DNA of 64,000 nucleotides, taken from assembly GCA_944390355.1 (NCBI GenBank), contig CALXPT010000003.1:24321-88320 (forward strand), in the 5' to 3' direction. Below are positions 47,109 to 55,468 of this stretch, one piece after another. The DNA comes from an uncultured Alphaproteobacteria bacterium. Lineage in GTDB: Bacteria; Pseudomonadota; Alphaproteobacteria; RF32; CAG-239. Position 1 is the first letter of the stretch, and the number at the start of each line of letters is the position of its first letter. The notes under the pieces are model-generated. The model was given only the letters and a program-made list of their open reading frames with translations, was not told the DNA's origin and did not search any database. Position numbers and translations under genes: made by a program.

Positions 47109-49373
47109 CTACAATCTGGTACCGAAGTTCAAACGGAACACTTCTGTTTCATCGTAAGATTTCTTAACCACCGGTACGGCAAAATCAATATCAATATTGC
47201 CCATCGGCGATTGCCATGTCAAACCGACACCGGCGGCCACACGCGGCGACGACGAATAATCAACATACTGGCTACTGACTCCGTCCGGTTTGCCGATCAT
47301 ACCGACATCGACAAAGGTTCTGCCGCGGATTCCCATTTCATCCAATCCCATTGGGAAAGCGAGTTCTGTACCGGAATAAACCATCCAGTTTCCACCCAAA
47401 GCATCGTTTGTAAACTTATCTCTGGCGCCCAGACCGCCGAACTCAAAACCGCGCATATTATAGCCGCCTAAGAAGAAACGGTTAGCCAAGCGCACATCCT
47501 GCCCGTTATAACCGGTAATATAGCCGCCGTTAGCAAAAATCTTCCAAGTATAATAGTCGGCAAAAGTCATATAGTTATAAGCCTTAGCCTCAAACTTCAA
47601 ATACTTTTCATCACCGCCGGCACCTGCCACATCATTTCCGAATGACAAATAATATCCGTCCTTAGGATTAATAACATTATCGCGTTTATCATAGACAATG
47701 GTCTGCCCGAAGATAGAACCTGTGTACTTTCCCTCTTCTTCTTTAATATAGCGCGAAGCATCGGCATCAACATGGTTAATTTGATCCTCACGCAAAGTAT
47801 AGCGAACATACTGAGACAAATCATCGGTATAGTTCCACCCTAAGCGCAAACGCCCGCCGGTGCTTTCGCTGTCATAAGACCCTTCATCTTGATAATCTTC
47901 CTCGGTTCTGAATAAATCGATACCGGCACTTAACGGACGTCCCAAGAAATAAGGCTCGGTAAAGCTGATGTTATAGTCTTGAGCGCGTTGAGAAACACCG
48001 ACATCAAATCCCAATTGCTGACCTCTGCCCATAAAGTTATTTTCGGTAATACCGGTACGGATTAAAGCACCGTTAACGGTAGAATAACCGACGCCGACAT
48101 TAAAGTAACCGGTAGATTTTTCTTCGACTTTCACATTAACATCCGCGCTGTTTCCGTCAGGATTCGGCTGGGTCTGAATATCAACCTTGCTAAAGTAATC
48201 CAAATTCTCGACATTACGCCGTGAAGCTCTGATTTTAGCCCCGTTAAAAGCATCACCTTCCGAAATTCTGAACTCACGACGAATAACATCATCATCGGTT
48301 CTGGTATTTCCTTTAATATTGATTCGATTGACAAACACACGGTCGCCCTCCTTGATATGGAAGGTAACATCCATTTTGCCCTCTGCAGGATGACGCGCCA
48401 ATTCGGGTTCGACATCAACAAAAGCAAAACCCTGTTTGCCGAGACTTTCGGTAATTTCATAGACCGACTTCTCAATTTTATCGGCATTATAGCGATCGCC
48501 TTCCTCAATCAAAACATCATCCATCAAAGCCTGAGTATCCACCCCGCCCATATCGGAAATAATATCAACGCCGACAACTTCATAACGCGGTCCTTCATCA
48601 ACCACATAAGTCAGCACGAATGACTTTTTGTCAGGACTGAGCTCGGCAATAGCGGAAGAAACATTAAAATCAGCATAACCGTTTTTCATATAAAAGCGGC
48701 GCAGCAGCTCTTTATCATAATTTACGCGCTCGGCATCATAATTTTCCGAACCGGAAAAGATACGATACCAGCGGCTTTCTTTACTCATAATCTCACTCTG
48801 CAAATCGCTGTTGGAATAATGCCTATTACCGACGAAGTTAATTTTATCAATTGTAGCGAGCGGCCCTTCATTAATTTCATAAACCAAATCAACGGTATTA
48901 TTTTCGCGCTTAATAACTTTAGGTTCAACCACCACGGCATAGCGTCCGCTGCGTTTATAAACATCCAAAATACGTTGAACATCATCTTGAGCTTTAGCCT
49001 TGCTGAAAGCCATTCTCGGGGCAAGAGAAACCTCTGTTTCCAACATGGAACTGTCAATTTTATCATTTCCGTCAAACAAACGTTCGTTAATAATCGGGCT
49101 CTCAATCACATGAATAACCAACTCACCGCTGGGTGTAACATTAAAGGCAATATCCTCAAACAAGCCGGTAGCATAAAGTTGCTTCAAAGCCTCATTCAAA
49201 CGTTCCTCAGAAACACTTTTGCCCTTTTGAATATCAATATAAGACATCACGGTTTCATTTTCGACGCGATTAAGTCCGTCTACCGTAATATCTCTGACAT
49301 AAACATCTCTGGCCGATGCGGAAGACGCAAACACCAAACTGAGTAATGAAGCACCCCAATATAACTTTTTCAT
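47109..49373 (-). CDS. bamA: Outer membrane assembly factor BamA
   Basis: 754 residues. A signal peptide (KKLYWGASLLSLVFASSASA) is followed by five POTRA domains and a C-terminal 16-strand barrel. The barrel has the VRGF-like motif NMRGFEFGGLG and ends in a Phe-containing strand (RLNFGTRL). Inserts beta-barrel proteins in the outer membrane. Between rseP and lpxD, the usual order. The skp/ompH gene often found after bamA is missing. Confidence 0.97.
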   Translation of the reverse strand: MKKLYWGASLLSLVFASSASARDVYVRDITVDGLNRVENETVMSYIDIQKGKSVSEERLNEALKQLYATGLFEDIAFNVTPSGELVIHVIESPIINERLFDGNDKIDSSMLETEVSLAPRMAFSKAKAQDDVQRILDVYKRSGRYAVVVEPKVIKRENNTVDLVYEINEGPLATIDKINFVGNRHYSNSDLQSEIMSKESRWYRIFSGSENYDAERVNYDKELLRRFYMKNGYADFNVSSAIAELSPDKKSFVLTYVVDEGPRYEVVGVDIISDMGGVDTQALMDDVLIEEGDRYNADKIEKSVYEITESLGKQGFAFVDVEPELARHPAEGKMDVTFHIKEGDRVFVNRINIKGNTRTDDDVIRREFRISEGDAFNGAKIRASRRNVENLDYFSKVDIQTQPNPDGNSADVNVKVEEKSTGYFNVGVGYSTVNGALIRTGITENNFMGRGQQLGFDVGVSQRAQDYNISFTEPYFLGRPLSAGIDLFRTEEDYQDEGSYDSESTGGRLRLGWNYTDDLSQYVRYTLREDQINHVDADASRYIKEEEGKYTGSIFGQTIVYDKRDNVINPKDGYYLSFGNDVAGAGGDEKYLKFEAKAYNYMTFADYYTWKIFANGGYITGYNGQDVRLANRFFLGGYNMRGFEFGGLGARDKFTNDALGGNWMVYSGTELAFPMGLDEMGIRGRTFVDVGMIGKPDGVSSQYVDYSSSPRVAAGVGLTWQSPMGNIDIDFAVPVVKKSYDETEVFRLNFGTRL

Positions 49374-49413
49374 AATTCAGTATTCCTTTATATGTTAGAA
49401 TTAACCCCAAAAA

Positions 49414-50562
49414 TTAAGCGAACCAACGATTAATCAATCTGGCAATATCATTCCAGGTTGCAAAAATCATCAAAGCCATAATAAGAGCGAAACCGGTTTT
49501 AAACAAGGCATCTTTAACCTTAGCCCCCATTTCGCGTCGAGTAACCATTTCAATCAAACAAATCACGATATGTCCACCATCAAGCAAAGGGATTGGGAAC
49601 AGGTTAATCAATCCCAAATTGATAGAAAGCAAAGCCATAAATACAATAAAGTCAATAATTCCGCTTTGTTTAGTAATATCGCCCGACATCTCGGCAATAC
49701 GAATAATCCCGCCGACCTCATCACCGCTTCTTTTGCCGGTAATCATCTGCGCCACGCCGCGAAGCGTAGCGGTTGTAATATCCCAAGTCTCAACACCAGC
49801 CTCATAGAAAGCCTCACCGATTCCAAGCGGAGCATAATCCACCTCAACCACATTAACCGACTTAATACCAAGCATTGGTTTCTGAGCAATTTCGGCATCT
49901 ACCGAATTTTCATCCGAAGCCGCACCGTCAAGTTTCTCCAAATTAAAACTTAACTCTTTTTCTGCCCCGTTGCGCAAAAGCTTAACCGACACATTGCCGT
50001 CCACAGCCAAATCGACTTCATAGCGAATATCGTTAAAATCATTGATTTTATGCCCGTTAATTTCCAAGATACGGTCATTTTTCAAAATACCGGCCTTATA
50101 AGCCGCACCGTTGGGAATAACCTCCCCGACAATCGGCGGAAAAGTCATTTTTCCGAGTGTAAAGAAAATAACGGCAAACACCAAAACGGCAAAAACATAA
50201 TTCGCGGCCGGACCGGCAAAAGCAATCAGCAAACGTAAAGAAGGCGGCATGAGTTGAAAAACATGTTTTTTTTCACTTTCGCTGAGAGATTTCAACTTTT
50301 CGGATTCGGACGCCGAAGCAGCATCTTCATCACCAAAAAATTTACAATATCCGCCAAGCGGGATAGCACAAACCTTCCATCTTGTTCCTTTTTTATCCGT
50401 CTTGCCGCACAGCTCTTTCCCAAAGCCGAGAGAAAACTCATCGACCTTAACGCCGAGCATTCTGGCAACGACAAAGTGCCCCAGCTCATGGACAAACACC
50501 AAGACACCGAGCAACACAATGAACGGAATAACATAATACAAAATATTTTCAATAATTTCCAT
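49414..50562 (-). CDS. rseP: Site-2 protease RseP
   Basis: About 382 residues. The zinc motif is HELGHFVVARM in the first membrane helix, with the FGKELCG region after it. A PDZ domain lies around VGEVIPNGAAYKAGILKNDRILEING, and the third ligand is in FPIPLLDGGH. It cleaves membrane-bound anti-sigma factors. ATG 50562 was preferred over a TTG twelve bases upstream. It follows cdsA directly; dxr, which often separates them, is absent. Confidence 0.95.
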   Translation of the reverse strand: MEIIENILYYVIPFIVLLGVLVFVHELGHFVVARMLGVKVDEFSLGFGKELCGKTDKKGTRWKVCAIPLGGYCKFFGDEDAASASESEKLKSLSESEKKHVFQLMPPSLRLLIAFAGPAANYVFAVLVFAVIFFTLGKMTFPPIVGEVIPNGAAYKAGILKNDRILEINGHKINDFNDIRYEVDLAVDGNVSVKLLRNGAEKELSFNLEKLDGAASDENSVDAEIAQKPMLGIKSVNVVEVDYAPLGIGEAFYEAGVETWDITTATLRGVAQMITGKRSGDEVGGIIRIAEMSGDITKQSGIIDFIVFMALLSINLGLINLFPIPLLDGGHIVICLIEMVTRREMGAKVKDALFKTGFALIMALMIFATWNDIARLINRWFA

Positions 50563-50574
50563 CACACCACTCAA

Positions 50575-51369
50575 CTACAAAATCAAAACAAACATCAAAA
50601 TAAAGCTCAAGACCACAAACGGCGCGGCAAAAATCAACCCATCGACACGATCAAAAATCCCCCCGTGCCCTGGGATAAGATTACTGGAATCTTTAACCCC
50701 GAGATAGCGTTTAATTTTAGATTCGACCAAATCGCCGCATTGAGCAACAACCGCAATAACCATCGCACTCAAAGCATACCAACCGGCATGATTCAACCCC
50801 CAATAGTAAAAATACAAATAAGAGACCGCAGCAGAAACAATCATTCCGCCAAATAAACCTGCCCATGTTTTATTCGGGCTGATTTTAGGAGCAAGCTTAG
50901 GCCCTTTAATGGTCGTACCGAACACATAACCGCCGACATCAACACCCCACACAACCAGAACGAACCAAATCAACACCACATTATTGGTCAGCTCATACAA
51001 CCAGTTAAGAGACGCCACACCCAAAGTAATATAAGGCACGCCTAAAACCAAAAGTTTACGATACTTTTCTCCTCTTGCCTTATACCAAACAATACCGGTA
51101 ATAGCCAACATAACGGCCAGCGTAAAGAACAAAAACGCCACCGGCAAATAAGACGCCATAACGACGGAGGAAGCATAGGCACAGGCATAAAGGGCATTTT
51201 TCTTATTAGGAACCAAGGTTGCCCATTCCCAAGCCAAAAGAGCCCCGCAAATCATACAAAACAAATTCACGAAAGGAGCCCCGAAAAAAAGAAGAAGCAA
51301 CACCACCGGAGCCATAATCACGGCGGTAATCATACGTTTCACAAAAGAATTAGCTTTAGACTTTTCCAT
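50575..51369 (-). CDS. cdsA: Phosphatidate cytidylyltransferase CdsA
   Basis: 264 residues from ATG 51369, with CGGGAG upstream. Several membrane helices. The CDP-diglyceride synthase signature is in the C-terminal part: SKIKRYLGVKDSSNLIPGHG followed by GIFDRVDGL. It makes CDP-diacylglycerol for phospholipid synthesis. Its start lies 14 bases inside uppS, indicating coupling. Confidence 0.95.
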   Translation of the reverse strand: MEKSKANSFVKRMITAVIMAPVVLLLLFFGAPFVNLFCMICGALLAWEWATLVPNKKNALYACAYASSVVMASYLPVAFLFFTLAVMLAITGIVWYKARGEKYRKLLVLGVPYITLGVASLNWLYELTNNVVLIWFVLVVWGVDVGGYVFGTTIKGPKLAPKISPNKTWAGLFGGMIVSAAVSYLYFYYWGLNHAGWYALSAMVIAVVAQCGDLVESKIKRYLGVKDSSNLIPGHGGIFDRVDGLIFAAPFVVLSFILMFVLIL

Positions 51370-52060
51370 ATCTTCTCTCCCGAGAGCTGAATTGATTAAT
51401 AATATCCGAAAGTTCATCGGCCGAAAAATCGGGCCACAAGGTTTTGGTAAAGAACAACTCGGCATAAGCAATCTGCCACAACAAAAAGTTACTAAGACGT
51501 TCCTCACCGCTGGTACGGATTAAAATATCCGGATCCGGCATATCTTTGGTATAGAGCATAGCAGAAAAGTTTTGAATATCAATATCAGTTTCGGATAAAT
51601 CACCTTTTTTTACCAAAGAGGCCAATTTTTTAGCCGCCTGAACAATCTCGCCGCGAGCCCCATAGCTGATTGCAAGGCACAAACACATCCCCGTATTCTG
51701 AGCTGTTTCCTTTTCCAGCCTGTGCATACTTTGCACAATATCGGCATCAAGACACTCTCTTTCACCGATAAAACGAATACGAATATTATTTTTATGTAGT
51801 TCCGAAAAATCCGATTTAAGATATTGCCGGAGCAATCCCATCAAGGTATCAACCTCATCTTTCGGCCTGTTCCAATTTTCGGTAGAAAAGGCATACAGGG
51901 TTAAATACTTAACCCCTTTCTCATGCGCCGCCTTAGCAATTTCCTTAACCACCTCAGCGCCTTTTTTATGCCCAGCCGAACGCGGCAATTTTCTCTTCTG
52001 AGCCCAACGCCCGTTTCCATCCATAATGATGGCAATATGCTCTAAATTATCACCTGTCAT
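51356..52060 (-). CDS. uppS: Undecaprenyl diphosphate synthase
   Basis: About 234 residues. Signature motifs: HIAIIMDGNGRWAQKR with the catalytic Asp, YLTLYAFSTENWNRP and PDILIRTSGEERLSNFLLWQ. Makes the C55 lipid carrier precursor for peptidoglycan and LPS. Start at ATG 52060; the ribosome site is weak, and longer frames have no better one. Confidence 0.95.
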   Translation of the reverse strand: MTGDNLEHIAIIMDGNGRWAQKRKLPRSAGHKKGAEVVKEIAKAAHEKGVKYLTLYAFSTENWNRPKDEVDTLMGLLRQYLKSDFSELHKNNIRIRFIGERECLDADIVQSMHRLEKETAQNTGMCLCLAISYGARGEIVQAAKKLASLVKKGDLSETDIDIQNFSAMLYTKDMPDPDILIRTSGEERLSNFLLWQIAYAELFFTKTLWPDFSADELSDIINQFSSRERRYGKV

Positions 52061-52135
52061 ACACAATAAACTTATTTCAGTACCCAAGACCTGCGGAGAA
52101 ACGAACACACCGCACCATCTCACGAACGATAATTA

Positions 52136-52699
52136 TTAAACCTGCAGAATATCTTTTTCTTTCTGAGCCAACAACTCATCGATTTTCTTAATCGATTCGT
52201 CGGTAAGCTTTTGTATTTCGTTTTCATAACGCTTTTCCTCATCTTCCGAAATAGCGTTATCTTTTTTAAGTTTTTTCACTTCATCCAAAGCCTCGCGGCG
52301 CAAATTACGCACGGCCACTTTATTGTTCTCGGCATATTTTCCTGCGACTTTAGTAAGCTCTTTTCTTCTCTCTTCGCTAAGCGGCGGAATAGGAATACGA
52401 ATAAGCTGTCCGTCGCTGGCGGGATTAAGCCCCAAGTCCGATTCCATAATAGCTTTTTCAACAGCCTTAGCCAAACCTCTGTCCCACACGGAGACAGAAA
52501 GAGTTCTGGCATCGGGCACGCTGACGGTACCGACCTGAGCCAAAGGTGTCATTGCCCCATAAGCCTCCACCATAATACCGTCGAGCAAACTCACATGAGC
52601 TCTTCCGGCGCGCAAACTGCCGAAGTCAGCTTTCAAAGCCTCAATAGTTTTATCCATTTTAGATTTTATTTCAGACTTAATTTGATTAAAATCAGACAT
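52136..52699 (-). CDS. frr: Ribosome recycling factor
   Basis: 187 residues, full length. Domain I helices contain LRAGRAHVSLLDGIMVEAYG; the C-terminal helix has AISEDEEKRYENEIQKLTD. Splits post-termination ribosomes with EF-G. Lies between pyrH and uppS. Confidence 0.98.
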   Translation of the reverse strand: MSDFNQIKSEIKSKMDKTIEALKADFGSLRAGRAHVSLLDGIMVEAYGAMTPLAQVGTVSVPDARTLSVSVWDRGLAKAVEKAIMESDLGLNPASDGQLIRIPIPPLSEERRKELTKVAGKYAENNKVAVRNLRREALDEVKKLKKDNAISEDEEKRYENEIQKLTDESIKKIDELLAQKEKDILQV

Positions 52700-52792
52700 A
52701 CTTTATTTATCCCATAAAAGTTTTTAAGATAAGATACATAATTATTTATTTTCGCCGCTTTGGCAAGCAGTTTTTAAAACCACGATAAAATT

Positions 52793-53503
52793 TTAGTGAA
52801 TAAGGCTGAAATTTCCCTTTCCGAAAACAACGTTTTTCAAAGCCCCCTCTTCATGTTGAGAAAACACGACAATCGGCAATTTAGATTCTCTGGCCATGGC
52901 AATAGCGGTCAAATCCATAACGCCCAAACGCTTTTCAATGACGTCATTATAAGAAATTTCATCAATTTTTTTAGCCTTGGGATTCTTTTTGGGATCATCA
53001 TCATAAACCCCGTCGACTTGAGTAGACTTCAACAAAGCATCACACTCCATTTCGGAAGCTCTGAGGACAGCACCCGTATCGGTCGTAAAGAAGGGATTAC
53101 CGGTTCCGCCGGCAAAAATAACCACTCTCTTTTTCTCCAAATGTCTTCTGGCGCGGCGAAAGCGATAACTTTCACACACCTGAGGAATGTCCAGCCCTGA
53201 GACCACGCGCACGGGAATACCTTTTTGTTCCATAATACTTTGCATATAAACGGCATTCATCACGGTAGCCATCATCCCGATATAATCACCTGCGGTACGC
53301 TCAATACCCTTGGCAGCGGCACTGACCCCGCGAAAGATATTTCCGCCGCCGACCACGACACAAACCTCAACCCCGAGATTATAAATTTCCATAATCTGCA
53401 TAACAACCTTATCGACCGCCTCTGCAGAAATGCCATAACCTTGTTGCCCCATAAGTCCCTCGCCGGAAACTTTAATAAGCACGCGTTTATAAATAGGTTT
53501 CAT
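52793..53503 (-). CDS. pyrH: Uridylate kinase
   Basis: 236 residues. Amino-acid-kinase fold: KRVLIKVSGEGLMG, VVVGGGNIFRG, FAGGTGNPFFTTDT and VDGVYDDDPKKNP. Phosphorylates UMP to UDP. First gene of the series in this window, with GAGG before the ATG. The rpsB-tsf pair that often precedes it is not on this side; plsY starts divergently at 53677. Confidence 0.98.
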   Translation of the reverse strand: MKPIYKRVLIKVSGEGLMGQQGYGISAEAVDKVVMQIMEIYNLGVEVCVVVGGGNIFRGVSAAAKGIERTAGDYIGMMATVMNAVYMQSIMEQKGIPVRVVSGLDIPQVCESYRFRRARRHLEKKRVVIFAGGTGNPFFTTDTGAVLRASEMECDALLKSTQVDGVYDDDPKKNPKAKKIDEISYNDVIEKRLGVMDLTAIAMARESKLPIVVFSQHEEGALKNVVFGKGNFSLIH

Positions 53504-53676
53504 TTGACCATCCTCAATTAATTAATCTAAACACATCATACAAAGAATATCATATAAGTCAAAAAGCAAATCCAAGCCATGCACAGCTGCAACATCCCCC
53601 TCTTGCAAATTCAAAGATTTTGGTTAAAGTAAACACAAGTTTGGTAAAGCACAAAAAATTAGAAGGATAAAAAGAT

Positions 53677-54327
53677 ATGACAACATCGGCAATTTTTATA
53701 TTGTCCGCCTTGGGTGGCTACATTTTAGGTTCCATACCTTTTGGATTGGTATTAACACGTCTGGCAGGCTTGGGCGACATTCGCAAAATTGGTTCGGGCA
53801 ACATCGGAGCCACAAATGTTTTAAGAACCGGCCGCAAAGATTTAGCTTTATTGACGGTTATGTTAGATGCATTCAAAGCCGGTATAGCTGCCTTAATTGC
53901 CTCAAAGCTCACCCCCGACAATTATTACCTGTTTTTCGGATATGTAACCACCACCAACACCATGGCCGCGCTTATTGCGGGTGTATGCGGTGTTTTGGGA
54001 CACAACTTTCCGATATGGCTCAAATTCAAAGGAGGCAAAGGTGTAGCCTCCGCCTTTGGCTTTATCTTATTCACCTATTGGCCGTTAGCCCTGATTGCTT
54101 TAGGCGTATGGCTTGTTATTGCATTCACGACGCGTTATTCTTCACTATCGGCAATCACGGCCTGCGCCTCGGTTCCTTTTGTGGCATTTTTCATGGTTGA
54201 CCCCGTGCATACGGCTTTTTATTCGGCAATAGCCCTCTTGATTATCATCCGCCACCATGCCAACATCTACCGCTTGCTGCATGGCGAAGAAAGCAAAATT
54301 TCATTAAAGAAAAAAGCTATAAAGTAA
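53677..54327 (+). CDS. plsY: Acyl-phosphate glycerol-3-phosphate acyltransferase PlsY
   Basis: 216 residues, five or more membrane helices. Conserved loops: GSGNIGATNVLRTG, GHNFPIWLKFKGGKGVA and HHANIYRLLHGEE. First acylation step of phospholipid synthesis. The stop codon overlaps the dprA start by one base, and dprA and topA follow. Confidence 0.95.
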   Translation: MTTSAIFILSALGGYILGSIPFGLVLTRLAGLGDIRKIGSGNIGATNVLRTGRKDLALLTVMLDAFKAGIAALIASKLTPDNYYLFFGYVTTTNTMAALIAGVCGVLGHNFPIWLKFKGGKGVASAFGFILFTYWPLALIALGVWLVIAFTTRYSSLSAITACASVPFVAFFMVDPVHTAFYSAIALLIIIRHHANIYRLLHGEESKISLKKKAIK

Positions 54328-55454
54328 TGACCGCCGTAACCGAAAAAGAACTGCTATCACAGATTCGCCTGATAAATACGCCCAACATTGGGACGATAAG
54401 TTTTTACAAACTTTACAAACGATTTGGCTCAGCCGCGGCGGCATTGGAAAACCTGCCGACACGATTTAGAGCTTTTCCACAGGAAAAAGCGCAAAAAGAG
54501 CTGCAAACCGCTCGACGGAAAGGTATCAGGATTATTTCTTTCAGCGATTCTCTGTATCCGCAAGCACTTAAAGAAATAAGCGATTGCCCGCCGCTTTTAT
54601 ATGCATTGGGAAATGAAGCATTGCTGAATCATGCATCATCTCTGGCCGTAGTCGGTTCACGCAATGCCTCGGTGAACGGACGCAAAATAGCATCACGCCT
54701 GTCATATGAATTAACCGAGAACAATACATTGATAGTATCCGGCATGGCGCGAGGCATTGACAGTTCAGCACACAAAGGCGCGATGTATGCCTTAAACCAA
54801 CAAGGACCGACCATAGCGGTATTAGGTACAGGCATTGATATCCCTTATCCGGAGGAAAATAAGGAGCTCTACAAACAAATCATCCACCAAGGCTTGGTAA
54901 TATCGGAATACCCGTTGGGCACACTTCCGCAACCGCAAAATTTTCCGCGCCGCAATCGGATAATTGCTGGCCTGACAAAAGGAACATTGGTTGTGGAGGC
55001 CAACTTGCAATCCGGCTCATTAATTACGGCAAGACTGGCTTTAGAACAAAACCGCGAAGTATTTGCCATCCCCGGCTCACCGATAGAAAGCCGTTCGACC
55101 GGGACGAACCAACTCATCAAAGACGGTGCCTATCTGGTCGAAAATATTGAAGATATTTTAACACATTTAGAATTATCATCCGCTCTGCCGCCAAGACCAA
55201 AGTTTTCCACCCAAGATTCTTTCTTGTTTGAAAACCCCCTTGACAAAGCGCAAAATAACGTCAATATTCCAAAAGACGAAAACACCGCCGACGACATATT
55301 GTCATATTTATCAAAAGACGGCACCTATATAGACGAGCTCATCCGCGCGACCAATCTGTCGGCAGACAAACTCGCCGCCCTATTGATAGATTTGGAGTTA
55401 TCAGGCGAAATTGAACGCCTCCCCGGCAACAAGATAGCGTTGACAAAGAAATAA
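54327..55454 (+). CDS. dprA: DNA processing protein DprA
   Basis: 375 residues. An N-terminal SAM-like region is followed by a Rossmann-fold core with VVGSRNASVNGRK, VSGMARGIDSSAHKGA and NFPRRNRIIAGLTKGTLVVEA. The C-terminal winged helix includes YIDELIRATNLSADKLAALL. Loads RecA on incoming single-stranded DNA in transformation. No other competence gene is in the window. Confidence 0.96.
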   Translation: MTAVTEKELLSQIRLINTPNIGTISFYKLYKRFGSAAAALENLPTRFRAFPQEKAQKELQTARRKGIRIISFSDSLYPQALKEISDCPPLLYALGNEALLNHASSLAVVGSRNASVNGRKIASRLSYELTENNTLIVSGMARGIDSSAHKGAMYALNQQGPTIAVLGTGIDIPYPEENKELYKQIIHQGLVISEYPLGTLPQPQNFPRRNRIIAGLTKGTLVVEANLQSGSLITARLALEQNREVFAIPGSPIESRSTGTNQLIKDGAYLVENIEDILTHLELSSALPPRPKFSTQDSFLFENPLDKAQNNVNIPKDENTADDILSYLSKDGTYIDELIRATNLSADKLAALLIDLELSGEIERLPGNKIALTKK

Positions 55455-55468
55455 GATGGAAACAACAC

